A DNA stretch of 64,000 nt from an uncultured Chthonomonadales bacterium (GTDB lineage Bacteria; Armatimonadota; Chthonomonadetes; Chthonomonadales; CAJBBX01), in assembly GCA_938005745.1 (NCBI GenBank), contig CALLMM010000050.1, positions 1-64,000 on the forward strand, in the 5' to 3' direction. The translations under genes and the position numbers were made by a program. The notes beneath the pieces are model-generated. The model searched no databases. It saw only the letters and a list, made by a program, of their open reading frames with translations, and was not told where the DNA came from. Positions within the stretch are counted from its first letter, which is position 1, and each line of letters starts with the position of its first letter. Below are positions 18,984-27,174 of the stretch, in pieces.

Positions 18984-20525
18984 GTGATCCGACAGATGGC
19001 AGAAGAGACTCTCACAGAACCCGTCTCCGAACGCAGAGCTTCCTTCTCCCGCACGCCGCGCTGGCTGCGAGGAATCGGCTTCTTCTGCCTACTCTTTCTG
19101 CTCTCGATTATGGGAGCCGGTCTCTCCGTCACCCTCTTCGGATCGCAGACCTACCGATGGAGAGCGTTCGAGGTGCGCCTCTCCATCCATCCTGCGTTTC
19201 GCGGGGAGACCCGCCTTGTGTTCACTCCGCTCGGAGAGGTTCGCGCCGCCACGCATCAGACTCCGCTGGCTTTCAATATCGGGCTTCAGAACGTCTCGCT
19301 GGACGGGTTGAAGAAGCTGCTCCTAAAGACGCCTCCGAAGGAGGAGATGGAGGCTGAGCTGCACGCTCAGATGAGACGGATCATCGTGCAGTTCTCGCTG
19401 CGCCTGATGTTGATCGGCGCGCTTGGCGGACTGATCGCTCCACTGTTCCTGCGTGCGAAACGGGCAAGGTTCTGGGTGCTGTCTCCCCTGTTTGGCGGCG
19501 CGTTCGTAGTGGCGATCTTCGTCCTCACGCTGAAGACCTTTGACGGGCAGGCGTTCAACAGCCCGCAGTATACCGGCTCGCTGCAACAGGCGGACTGGGT
19601 GATCAAGCTGGTGCGGGAGGCGTTCAACAAAGCCAACACACTCTCGGACCGGCTGCGTCATATCGCCGGGGATATCAATCGTCTGTACGGACGCATCAAT
19701 ACGCTCGAGAGCGTTCGACCCGATGAGGACGCCATTCAGATACTGCATATCTCCGATATCCACAACAACCCGGCGGCGGTTGACTTCGTTCTGGAACTGG
19801 CAGAGCGTTTTCAGGTCAAGATGGTGATTGATACCGGCGATCTGACCGATTTCGGCTCTCCGCTGGAGACGCGGTTAACCTCCGGTCTGGCGCAGCTCAA
19901 GGTTCCCTATCTCTTTGTGGCGGGAAACCACGATTCGTTCGAGACGGTGGATGCGGTTCGCAGGGATCTGCGTGGAATGACGCTGCAGGATCAGCCAGTG
20001 ACGGTGGAGGGGCTTCGTTTTCTGGGTATCCCCGACCCGAGTTCCCTGCGGCATGGACCGGGCAGCGTGGACACATCGCCGGAGGGCATCGAGGCGGCGC
20101 GGACACAGCTTCAGACGCTCTTTGATCAGACGAAGCCGCCGCCGCACATCGTCTGCGTGCATAACCCGCGCATCGCCAGCGCGCTGATGGGAAAAGCGCG
20201 GCTGATCTTGTGCGGACACATGCATCGCGTATCTCTGGAGGAGGGGCAGGGAACCGTCCTCTGTAACGCCGGAACGACCGGAGCCGCCGGTCTGCGCTAT
20301 CTGGATCGCGTGGAGGGCGTGCCGCTTACCGCCGCGATCCTCACCATCTCGCGGTCAACGCCTCCCAGACTGCTGGCGATAGACATCGTCGCGCTGTCCG
20401 GCGACTTCAACGAGTACACCATCACCCGCCGAACCTTCAACATTCCGCTGGCGGAGGATCAGCCGATGCTGAATCTGCCTGCCCCCCGCGGGGCGCTTTA
20501 TACGCGAAAGGGCGCGGACTGGTAG
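18984..20525 (+). CDS. Membrane-anchored metallophosphoesterase
   Basis: The 513-aa protein has an N-terminal membrane helix (about residues 30-55), an extracytoplasmic stretch, two further hydrophobic segments (about 135-155 and 170-190), then a calcineurin-like phosphoesterase domain: LHISDIHNNP, DTGDLTDFG, VAGNHDS, and the late CGHMHRV. These supply all metal ligands of the two-metal site. The domain probably faces the cytoplasm or periplasm depending on the helix count. The start is GTG 18984; ATG 18996 is an alternative and both have weak ribosome sites. Substrate unknown. Confidence 0.82.
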   Translation: MIRQMAEETLTEPVSERRASFSRTPRWLRGIGFFCLLFLLSIMGAGLSVTLFGSQTYRWRAFEVRLSIHPAFRGETRLVFTPLGEVRAATHQTPLAFNIGLQNVSLDGLKKLLLKTPPKEEMEAELHAQMRRIIVQFSLRLMLIGALGGLIAPLFLRAKRARFWVLSPLFGGAFVVAIFVLTLKTFDGQAFNSPQYTGSLQQADWVIKLVREAFNKANTLSDRLRHIAGDINRLYGRINTLESVRPDEDAIQILHISDIHNNPAAVDFVLELAERFQVKMVIDTGDLTDFGSPLETRLTSGLAQLKVPYLFVAGNHDSFETVDAVRRDLRGMTLQDQPVTVEGLRFLGIPDPSSLRHGPGSVDTSPEGIEAARTQLQTLFDQTKPPPHIVCVHNPRIASALMGKARLILCGHMHRVSLEEGQGTVLCNAGTTGAAGLRYLDRVEGVPLTAAILTISRSTPPRLLAIDIVALSGDFNEYTITRRTFNIPLAEDQPMLNLPAPRGALYTRKGADW

Positions 20526-20654
20526 CGGACGGCAGAGTTCCCTGCGCTCGCGTAGACGAACCGGGAGTATGTTTCCCGGACGATCTCTCAGACAGGAAGG
20601 AATCTCTGCGCGCTCTGCGTAAAAAAGGGTTGAACCTTCGATGAAAGCATTCTC

Positions 20655-21767
20655 ATGAGCCAGGGCATCTTCTTCTATACTGACGAGTTCCAGCACTACG
20701 ATATGGGACCGCAGCATCCTCTCAAGCCGATCCGCCTGAAACGCACCTACGAGCTTCTCAGCTGTTACGGCGCGTTGGAGAAGGTGGAGGTAAAAGAGCC
20801 GGAGTTCTGTACCGCAGAGGATATTCTGACAACACACACACGCGAGTTCATGGATGCCGTCTCCCACCTGAGCTGCGGCGATCCAGTTCCCTATGCCATG
20901 CGTTACGGCTTTGGCACGGGGGATAATCCGGTGTTTCCTGGCATGTGGGAGGCTTCGCTGCTCTATACAGGCGCGTCGGTGGATGCGGCGAAAGCCGTCA
21001 ATTCGGGGCAATACAGGATCGCCATGAACATCTCCGGCGGTCTGCATCACGCGCATCGCGCGCGCGCCGCCGGCTTCTGTGTCTTCAACGACTGCGCCAT
21101 CGCGATCCACCACCTGAGAAGACGCTTCGAGAAGGTCGCCTATGTGGATATAGATGTGCATCATGGCGACGGCGTACAGGAGGCGTTCTACGACGACCCC
21201 TCCGTTCTGACCGTCTCGATCCATGAGACCGGGAGAACGCTCTTTCCCGGAACCGGGTTTGTGCAGGAGATCGGCGAGGGGAAGGGAACGGGCTACAGTC
21301 TAAACATTCCGCTCTGGCCCCATACCGACGATGAGATCTGGCTTCATGCGTGGCGAAAGACCGCCGTTCCGATCCTGAAGGCTTTCAATCCGGACGCGAT
21401 TCTGCTGCAGCTCGGGACGGACGCTCACTATCTGGACCCGCTGGCGCGCATCTGCATGACGGCGCAGGGATGGCTGGAGGCGGTTCGAGACATCCATGCC
21501 ATGGGCAAGCCCATGGTGGTCGTCGGCGGCGGAGGATATAATCCGACGACCGTTCCGCGCATGTGGACGCTGGCGTTTGGCGAGCTTTTTGGCGTAGAGC
21601 TTGCGGACGAGACGCCGGAGAGCTTCTCCTTCCGTCATCGAATCCCGACGCTGACCGATCATGACATGCCGCAGATAGAGCCGCATGATCGCGAGATCGC
21701 GCAGGCATACGCCAGCCAGACAGTCGGGGAGGTTCAACGCCTCCTCTTCCATCACTACGGTCTCTAA
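20655..21767 (+). CDS. Histone deacetylase-family / AcuC-like deacetylase
   Basis: The 370-aa cytoplasmic zinc hydrolase of the arginase-deacetylase fold carries the catalytic NISGGLHHAHRARAAGFCVFND, the zinc-site DIDVHHGDGVQ, LGTDAHYLDPLA and GGGGYNP. Bacterial relatives deacetylate acetyl-CoA synthetase (AcuC) or act on acetylpolyamines. No acs/acu genes adjoin it, so the target is open. The ATG at 20655 gives the family's usual N-terminus. A small terminator follows. Confidence 0.88.
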   Translation: MSQGIFFYTDEFQHYDMGPQHPLKPIRLKRTYELLSCYGALEKVEVKEPEFCTAEDILTTHTREFMDAVSHLSCGDPVPYAMRYGFGTGDNPVFPGMWEASLLYTGASVDAAKAVNSGQYRIAMNISGGLHHAHRARAAGFCVFNDCAIAIHHLRRRFEKVAYVDIDVHHGDGVQEAFYDDPSVLTVSIHETGRTLFPGTGFVQEIGEGKGTGYSLNIPLWPHTDDEIWLHAWRKTAVPILKAFNPDAILLQLGTDAHYLDPLARICMTAQGWLEAVRDIHAMGKPMVVVGGGGYNPTTVPRMWTLAFGELFGVELADETPESFSFRHRIPTLTDHDMPQIEPHDREIAQAYASQTVGEVQRLLFHHYGL

Positions 21768-21779
21768 CCACAGACGCTC

Positions 21780-21798
21780 AACCCTGCGCCAGGGTTTT
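21780..21798 (+). terminator. Terminator of the AcuC-like gene
   Basis: Stem AACCCTG / CAGGGTT with loop CGC, followed by TT, lies 12 bp after the stop. The stem is short but close and in the right orientation. Confidence 0.6.
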
Positions 21799-21868
21799 CA
21801 GAAGTCGTTTCACAACCTCCGGTCCTGTCTCTGCACGCGCATTCTCGTCGCAGAAGGAGAACTCTGAC

Positions 21869-23770
21869 TTGTCCTTCTCAATCCGTAGACTGATCTTCGG
21901 ATCACCGCTTCGATCTGAGCGCGCCATTCACGAAAAACTCCCCATCATTCTCGCGCTGCCGATCTTTGCTTCGGATGCGCTCTCCTCCGTAGCCTACGCG
22001 ACGGAGACCATTCTGAAGCAGTTCCAGAAGCTGCATCTGCGTCAGGATCAGTTCGGGATTGCGCTCGGCATCAGCATCGCGATCGTAACCCTCATCCTCA
22101 TGGTGGTGATCTCCTACCGGCAGGTCATCTACTCCTATCCTCGCGGCGGCGGATCCTACATCGTGGCGCGGGAGAACCTGGGCATCTTCATCGGGCTGGT
22201 CGCCGCTTCCGCGCTTCTGGTGGACTATATCCTGACCGTTTCGGTGAGTATTGCGGACTGTGTGGCGCAGTCGAACTCCGCCCTGATCCAGATAAACTCC
22301 GCCTTCAGGGAGCTTGAAAACCATAAGGCGCTCCTGAGCGTCTTTCTGGTGCTGATCATCACCTATGTCAACCTCAGAGGCGTGCGGGAGTCGGGGGCGA
22401 CTTTTGCCGGACCCTCCTACGGCTTCATTACTCTGATTGTGCTGCTGATCGGAGCCGGCTGTTATCGTCTCTGGTTCGGCGGCGGCGCGCTGGAGAGTGT
22501 CGCGGCGCAGCCCGATCCGAAAGCGGTGGAGGGGCTGGACTGGCTGATCATCGTTCGAGGGTTTGCATCGGGCTGCGCTGCCCTGACGGGAATTGAGGCT
22601 ATCTCCAACGGCGTGCCGACATTCAAGGCTCCTGAAGCCCGCAACGCCGCCGTCACGCTGGCAATCCTGGGCGGGTTTCTGGCGTTCATGTTCACCGGAA
22701 TCACCTATCTGGCGGTGCAGTTCAAGATCGGACCGAACGAGTCGGAGACGGTGATCTCGCAGATCGCCCGCGCCTCCTTCGGAACCTCCATGCCCGGAGG
22801 CATTCTCTACTACGGCGTTCAGATCTTCACCTCCGCCATTCTGTTTCTGGCGGCGAACACCGCCTACTCCAGCTATCCCCGGCTCTGCTCGATTCTGGCG
22901 GAGGACGGATATCTGCCCCGCCAGCTCACCTCTATCGGGGATCGTCTCTCCTACAATAACGGGATACTGGTGCTGGCGTTCTGCTCCATTCTGTTTCTGC
23001 TGGTCTTTCAGGGAGAGGCGCACGCCCTGATCCCGCTCTACACGATCGGCGTCTTCATCGCCTTCACCACCGCACAACTGGGCATGGTACGCCGCTCCTG
23101 GCATATGAAACCCCGTCCCTGGATTGGACTGATGATCAATCTGATCGGCGGGATCATCACGCTTGCGGTGCTCTTCGTGGTCGGCTCCAGCAAGTTCATC
23201 GCCTTTGAGCAGCCTCCCCTGTTCGGGACCACCTGGTTCTACGAAGGCGCATGGATGGCGTTAACGCTGATGGCGATTATCGTCTGGGTCTTCTACGCCA
23301 TTCATCGCCACTATCAGAATGTGGATCGGCAGCTTTCCATCATTCCGCCCGATGTGATGAAGCCGTTCCGGCATACGGTGGTGGTGCTAGTGCCCTCCCG
23401 CATTCATCGCGGGATACTGATGGCGTTGAACTACGCTCGCTCTATCTCTCCCGACGCGGTGGCGGTGCATATCGCCTTTGACCGCTCCCGCGAACAGTAT
23501 CTGCGCGATCAATGGGAGGCGCACGGGGGAGACACGCCGCTGATCATCCTCGATTCTCCCTATCGGACGCTGGTCGGACCGCTGATGCAGTATCTGGATG
23601 CGGCGGAGAAGGTGCGCTCAGATGACATCATCACGGTCGTTTTGCCAGAGTTTGTGCCGGCGCGATGGTGGCATACGCTGCTGCACAACGCCTCCGGATG
23701 GCTGCTCCGTCTGCGTCTGCACTACCGCCGGGATATCGTCGTGGTGAGCGTGCGCTACTATCTAGACTGA
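21869..23770 (+). CDS. APC-superfamily amino acid permease
   Basis: The 633-aa membrane transporter has about 12 helices in the first ~480 residues and a C-terminal cytoplasmic domain (about 500-633). The start LPIFASDALSSVAYATE is the conserved first-helix region of the YfnA/Kup-like APC branch. The terminal domain (VVLVPSRIHRGILMALNYAR) looks like a degenerate universal-stress-type nucleotide-binding fold and may be regulatory. The start is TTG 21869 preceded by AAGGAGA. Substrate is probably an amino acid or a cation. Confidence 0.87.
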   Translation: MSFSIRRLIFGSPLRSERAIHEKLPIILALPIFASDALSSVAYATETILKQFQKLHLRQDQFGIALGISIAIVTLILMVVISYRQVIYSYPRGGGSYIVARENLGIFIGLVAASALLVDYILTVSVSIADCVAQSNSALIQINSAFRELENHKALLSVFLVLIITYVNLRGVRESGATFAGPSYGFITLIVLLIGAGCYRLWFGGGALESVAAQPDPKAVEGLDWLIIVRGFASGCAALTGIEAISNGVPTFKAPEARNAAVTLAILGGFLAFMFTGITYLAVQFKIGPNESETVISQIARASFGTSMPGGILYYGVQIFTSAILFLAANTAYSSYPRLCSILAEDGYLPRQLTSIGDRLSYNNGILVLAFCSILFLLVFQGEAHALIPLYTIGVFIAFTTAQLGMVRRSWHMKPRPWIGLMINLIGGIITLAVLFVVGSSKFIAFEQPPLFGTTWFYEGAWMALTLMAIIVWVFYAIHRHYQNVDRQLSIIPPDVMKPFRHTVVVLVPSRIHRGILMALNYARSISPDAVAVHIAFDRSREQYLRDQWEAHGGDTPLIILDSPYRTLVGPLMQYLDAAEKVRSDDIITVVLPEFVPARWWHTLLHNASGWLLRLRLHYRRDIVVVSVRYYLD

Positions 23771-23788
23771 CGCGAGGCAGACATGCAG

Positions 23789-23829
23789 AGAGGATCGGCG
23801 CGCGAAAGAAGGACGCCGATCCTCTCTAT
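23789..23829. terminator. Bidirectional terminator between the permease gene and nadA
   Basis: A perfect 14-bp inverted repeat (AGAGAGGATCGGCG and its complement) with a 13-base loop lies between the convergent stops at 23770 and 23849. No long T-run. Confidence 0.7.
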
Positions 23830-23848
23830 CTGGCTCTACGCAGCACTT

Positions 23849-24940
23849 CTAACGGATGGAGAGCATCCGCTCCAGCGATACACGCGCCCACTCGCGGATG
23901 TCGGACTTCACCCTGATCTGATTGACCACCCTGCCTTCCGCCAGATTCTCCAGAACCCAGAGCAGGTAGTGGGGATGGATGCGGTACATGGTGGAGCAGG
24001 GACAGATAACCGGGTCCAGGCAGAAGACAAGCTTATCGGGGTGCTCATGCTGCAGCCGATTCACCAGATTGATCTCCGTGCCGACCGCCCATTTTGAGCC
24101 TGGTTCGGACTGCTCGATCGTCTGGATGATATACTCGGTCGAGCCGTTGCAGTCAGCGGCGCGAACCACATCCAGCGTACACTCAGGGTGCACAATCACG
24201 CGGATATCCGGATGATCGCGGCGCGCCTTCTCGATCTGCTCGACTGTGAACCTGCCGTGTACGGAGCAGTGCCCTTTCCACAGAATAAACTTTGAGTCTG
24301 CCAGTTTCTGCGGCGTGACGCCCCCGTGACGCTCTCGCGGATCCCACAACGCCATATCACGGTCGGGATCAAAGCCCATGCCGACAGCCGTGTTGCGTCC
24401 CAGATGCTGATCGGGAAAGAAGAGCACTCTCTCACCGCGCGACAGCGCCCACTCCAGCACCTTTCTCGCATTGGAGGAGGTGCAGCAGGGGCCTCGATGT
24501 CTGCCGACAAACGCCTTCAGGTTCGCGGCGGAGTTGACGTAGGTGATCGGGATCAGGGAATCCTCTTCGATGGTCTGCGTGATCTCGCACCATGCGGTCT
24601 CTACCTGCCGGATGTTCGCCATGTCCGCCATCGAACAGCCTGCGGAGAGGTTCGGGAGAATGACAATCTGCTCCTCGGCGGTCAGTACATCCGCCGACTC
24701 CGCCATAAAGTGTACGCCGCAGAACACGATATAGGGTCTGTCCGGGTGACTCGCTGCAAGCTGGGAGAGTTTGAAGGAGTCGCCGCGATAGTCCGCCCAG
24801 CGAATAATCTCATCGCGTTGATAGTGGTGACCGAGGATCAGGACCCTGTCGCCGAGCGTCTGGCGCGCCTGCGCGATGCGGCTGGCAGTCTGCTCCGGAT
24901 CGAGACGGGTGTACTCGACCGGCAGCGGTTGCTGAAACAT
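23849..24940 (-). CDS. nadA: Quinolinate synthase
   Basis: The 363-aa [4Fe-4S] enzyme condenses iminoaspartate with dihydroxyacetone phosphate to quinolinate for NAD synthesis. ILGHHYQRDEI, FCGVHFMAESADVL, LPNLSAGCSMADM, the cysteine segment GPCCTSSNA and the late DPVICPCSTMYRIHP carry the conserved His, Ser and the three cluster cysteines. AAGGAGACTTTTCC lies before the ATG. L-aspartate oxidase (nadB) and nadC are not in the window. The 260-bp leader has a hairpin that may end folB transcription. Confidence 0.95.
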   Translation of the reverse strand: MFQQPLPVEYTRLDPEQTASRIAQARQTLGDRVLILGHHYQRDEIIRWADYRGDSFKLSQLAASHPDRPYIVFCGVHFMAESADVLTAEEQIVILPNLSAGCSMADMANIRQVETAWCEITQTIEEDSLIPITYVNSAANLKAFVGRHRGPCCTSSNARKVLEWALSRGERVLFFPDQHLGRNTAVGMGFDPDRDMALWDPRERHGGVTPQKLADSKFILWKGHCSVHGRFTVEQIEKARRDHPDIRVIVHPECTLDVVRAADCNGSTEYIIQTIEQSEPGSKWAVGTEINLVNRLQHEHPDKLVFCLDPVICPCSTMYRIHPHYLLWVLENLAEGRVVNQIRVKSDIREWARVSLERMLSIR

Positions 24941-25105
24941 GGAAAAGTCTCCTTATTGGGGCAAGCCAGTTCGGATGGCAGACGGGAGGAGGTGTGTCCT
25001 CTGCGCCGCCCCGAACGGGGATGTTGACCTGCCCGGATAGTGGATTGCGGGGATGGCTGTCCCTTTTTATACTGTGAAGTTCTGCACAAACCCTGATTAC
25101 GCCGA

Positions 25106-25131
25106 CAGGCTCGAATGCCGCTTCGAGCCTG
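25106..25131 (-). terminator. Hairpin downstream of folB
   Basis: A perfect 10-bp stem (CAGGCTCGAA / TTCGAGCCTG) with loop TGCCGC lies 70 bp past the folB stop and upstream of nadA. It has no T-run, so it may be a leader structure of nadA instead. The remainder of the 260-bp gap shows nothing else. Confidence 0.45.
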
Positions 25132-25200
25132 CCTTACTAACTCACTAATACTATACGCAGCGGCGCGCGATTCGACTTCCAAACCGCCGCATCCGGGGCT

Positions 25201-25581
25201 TTACCCGGATCCTCTCTCTCCGCTGCTTCGTTGACGGTATATCTCTACGCCGACCGCGCGCGCGATCACGTTCATGGGAGGCGTCATCTTTTTCACGCGC
25301 AGCCGGACGGCTTCGACCGGAAACTCGGACAGGATCGTCTCCGCCAGGCGAGCGGCAAGCGCCTCCAGGAGGCGATACTTCTCCTGCGTGCCGATGGCGA
25401 CGATCCGTTTGGCGACACGCGAATAGTTCACGGTGTCGTTCAGATCGTCCGAACGTCCGGCTCTGCGCGTATCGAACGTCAGTTCCACATCCACCGCGTA
25501 CCGATGTCCGACATTCTGCTCCTCATCCGAGGCTCCGTGATAGGCGTAGAACTCGATCGCTTCAACAAATATGGTATCCAA
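25201..25581 (-). CDS. folB: Dihydroneopterin aldolase
   Basis: The 126-aa enzyme cleaves dihydroneopterin in folate synthesis. Family marks are DTIFVEAIEFYAYHG, EQNVGHRYAVDVEL, DTVNYSRV, TQEKYRLLEALA and a late VRVKK-like segment (RLRVKKM) with the catalytic Lys. The predicted start is TTG 25581 with a weak ribosome site; no earlier ATG is in frame near it. Other fol genes are absent. It is divergent from tRNA-Arg. Confidence 0.93.
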   Translation of the reverse strand: MDTIFVEAIEFYAYHGASDEEQNVGHRYAVDVELTFDTRRAGRSDDLNDTVNYSRVAKRIVAIGTQEKYRLLEALAARLAETILSEFPVEAVRLRVKKMTPPMNVIARAVGVEIYRQRSSGERGSG

Positions 25582-25624
25582 AGCTGCCTATTGTACCTCA
25601 TGCGCGCGCGTGCAGACAATCTGC

Positions 25625-25653
25625 TTGCGGTGTCGGAAGGGCTGTGCTATAAT
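25625..25653 (+). promoter_or_regulatory. Promoter of tRNA-Arg
   Basis: TTGCGG (25625-25630) and a perfect TATAAT (25648-25653) are 17 bp apart. Transcription would begin near 25660, just before the tRNA. Confidence 0.85.
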
Positions 25654-25662
25654 GATCTCTGT

Positions 25663-25735
25663 GCGCTCGTAGCTCAGTGGATAGAGCATCTGACTTCGGA
25701 TCAGAAGGTCGGGAGTTCGAATCTCTCCGAGCGCG
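25663..25735 (+). tRNA. tRNA-Arg (anticodon TCG)
   Basis: A full cloverleaf fits: 7-bp acceptor GCGCTCG / CGAGCGC, D-stem GCTC/GAGC, anticodon stem TCTGA/TCAGA with loop CTTCGGA (anticodon TCG), T-arm GGGAG/CTCTC with TTCGAAT loop, discriminator G. CCA is not encoded. It reads CGA codons (and CGG by wobble). Own promoter and terminator flank it. Confidence 0.97.
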
Positions 25736-25744
25736 CGGGACATA

Positions 25745-25777
25745 AGAGAGCCGTCCGCAAAGCGACGGCTCTCTTTG
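25745..25777 (+). terminator. Terminator of tRNA-Arg
   Basis: An 11-bp stem AGAGAGCCGTC / GACGGCTCTCT with loop CGCAAAGC is followed by TTG and a T-rich run. It may also serve the convergent hydrolase gene ending at 25782. Confidence 0.85.
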
Positions 25778-25781
25778 CATT

Positions 25782-26849
25782 TCAGAGACCGAAAGCTTTC
25801 GCTGGGTTTTCCACCGTCAGTTTACGGATCATCGCCTCGCTGACGCCTGCCTTCTTCAGTTCCGGGATCATCTTATCCGTCATGAAGTTGAAGTCCCGGA
25901 TCTTCCCGCCGTTCGGCTCGCCGACCCAGTACCACCCGGAATCCATGGAGATCAGGAGCCGGTCTGAGTGCTTCTCCAGCATCGGCAGGATGAGTTTCAC
26001 ATGCTCCTGGACGTCGCGCCATCCGATGCCGTCGTACTCCACCCATGCCCCGCGCTCCGCCGCCTGTCGGTGCAGGCTCTGATCCGGCTCCCCGTCTGCA
26101 TGAACATAGATGAAGCGGGAAGGGCTGACGCCCTCTTCTTCAAAGATGTTGATCTGCTCAAGCGCAGCGAGTCCCTGAACAGTGTGCGAGGCGACGGCTG
26201 CGCCGGTGCGCTTGCTGCAACGAGCGGCGGCGCGTACGATGCGGGCGTCCACCTCTTTCAGTTTCGCGGGCGTTCCCTCCGCCGGATTGACCGCGATCTT
26301 CAGGAAGCCCGGTTTGATACCGGTTCCGTCAATTCCCTCTTCCCACTCCTTCAGCCATCGGGCTGTCAGAGCGTCCACCGTGTCGGTGTAGGCGTGCCGC
26401 GGCAGATACTTGCCGTTAACCGCAGCATAGTAGCCGGTATTGGTGACGATGTGCAAGCCTGTCTCTTCCGAGAGGCGGCGCAGGACGCACACATCTCTTC
26501 CCAGATAGGCGGGAGTGCAGTCCACGAAACCTGTCACGCCGCGCTCGCGCAGCGGTTTGAGATAGGGGAGCATGGTTCGGACTACCTCCTCCGGATCCCA
26601 TCGCTCCTTTGAGGTCTGGTCGGCTCCGATAAAGTCCACCATGATATGCTCATGGGGCAGAGCAAAGCCAAACTGACTGGCAGGGATCGGTCCGCGGACG
26701 GTGTAGATCATGGGATTCCTCCCGGAATGATTCTGGCTCTCCGCCAGAGCGAAGCGATGCGCAAGGGGGAGTGAAGCGGCAGCGACCGTGCCGCGACAGA
26801 GCCGCTGTACAAACTGGCGGCGGGAGATATCTCGGGGACCGGTGTGCAA
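25782..26849 (-). CDS. Tat-exported phosphotriesterase-family hydrolase
   Basis: The 355-aa protein begins DISRRQFVQRL, a twin-arginine signal with an alanine-rich hydrophobic stretch, so export in folded state is expected. The body is an amidohydrolase TIM barrel of the phosphotriesterase/lactonase family: ALPHEHIMVD (first metal histidines), FVDCTP, the bridging Lys region FLKIAVN, VASHTVQG, FIYVHADG and MDSGWYW. Family members cleave lactones or phosphotriesters. The start is TTG 26849 with GGAGG 7 bp upstream. Substrate unknown. Confidence 0.85.
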   Translation of the reverse strand: MHTGPRDISRRQFVQRLCRGTVAAASLPLAHRFALAESQNHSGRNPMIYTVRGPIPASQFGFALPHEHIMVDFIGADQTSKERWDPEEVVRTMLPYLKPLRERGVTGFVDCTPAYLGRDVCVLRRLSEETGLHIVTNTGYYAAVNGKYLPRHAYTDTVDALTARWLKEWEEGIDGTGIKPGFLKIAVNPAEGTPAKLKEVDARIVRAAARCSKRTGAAVASHTVQGLAALEQINIFEEEGVSPSRFIYVHADGEPDQSLHRQAAERGAWVEYDGIGWRDVQEHVKLILPMLEKHSDRLLISMDSGWYWVGEPNGGKIRDFNFMTDKMIPELKKAGVSEAMIRKLTVENPAKAFGL

Positions 26850-27174
26850 ATGCGTTCCTCCAGCGGTCGGGGTTGTTCAGGGCTGTAGTTGTTATATTTT
26901 CAACATCGGCATTGACAACCCTGCAAACCTGTGTTAAGTTAAATCCAATGAAAACTGTTTCAAAGAGGTGATGTTAATTCCGTTTGCGGGGCGCCGGACG
27001 CTCTCTCTGTTCCGGCTATCCCTCCAAATGCCGCCATCTTATAACCGTAATCTTCCGGAAGCTGGATGCGCCCTGCGCCCACGATGGTAGTCTGACTGTC
27101 CGCCCTGAGAGTCGAACCAGAGAGCGGCGGACGATAACTCGCTGATTGGTTATTCGAACAAGAAGAAGGAAAAA
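26850..27174 (+). promoter_or_regulatory. 325-bp intergenic leader of the membrane protein/A2M/VanW operon
   Basis: This gap holds a clear promoter (26912-26940), a 7-codon reading frame beginning at the expected transcription start (26948-26971), a 39-codon frame overlapping it as TGATG (26971-27090), hairpins at 26993-27016 (GCCGGA/TCCGGC) and 27098-27132 (GTCCGCC/GGCGGAC), then GAAGAAGG before the ATG at 27175. The leader would be about 228 nt long. It resembles an attenuator or structured 5' UTR, but no known riboswitch is recognised. Confidence 0.5.
26912..26940 (+). promoter_or_regulatory. Promoter of the membrane protein/A2M/VanW operon
   Basis: TTGACA and TAAGTT with a 17-bp spacer. 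The start of transcription falls near 26947, almost on the ATG of a 7-codon frame. Confidence 0.7.

Noticed and set aside
24941-25200. Known riboswitch or NAD-type leader before nadA
   Set aside because: Only one hairpin is visible and no recognised motif.
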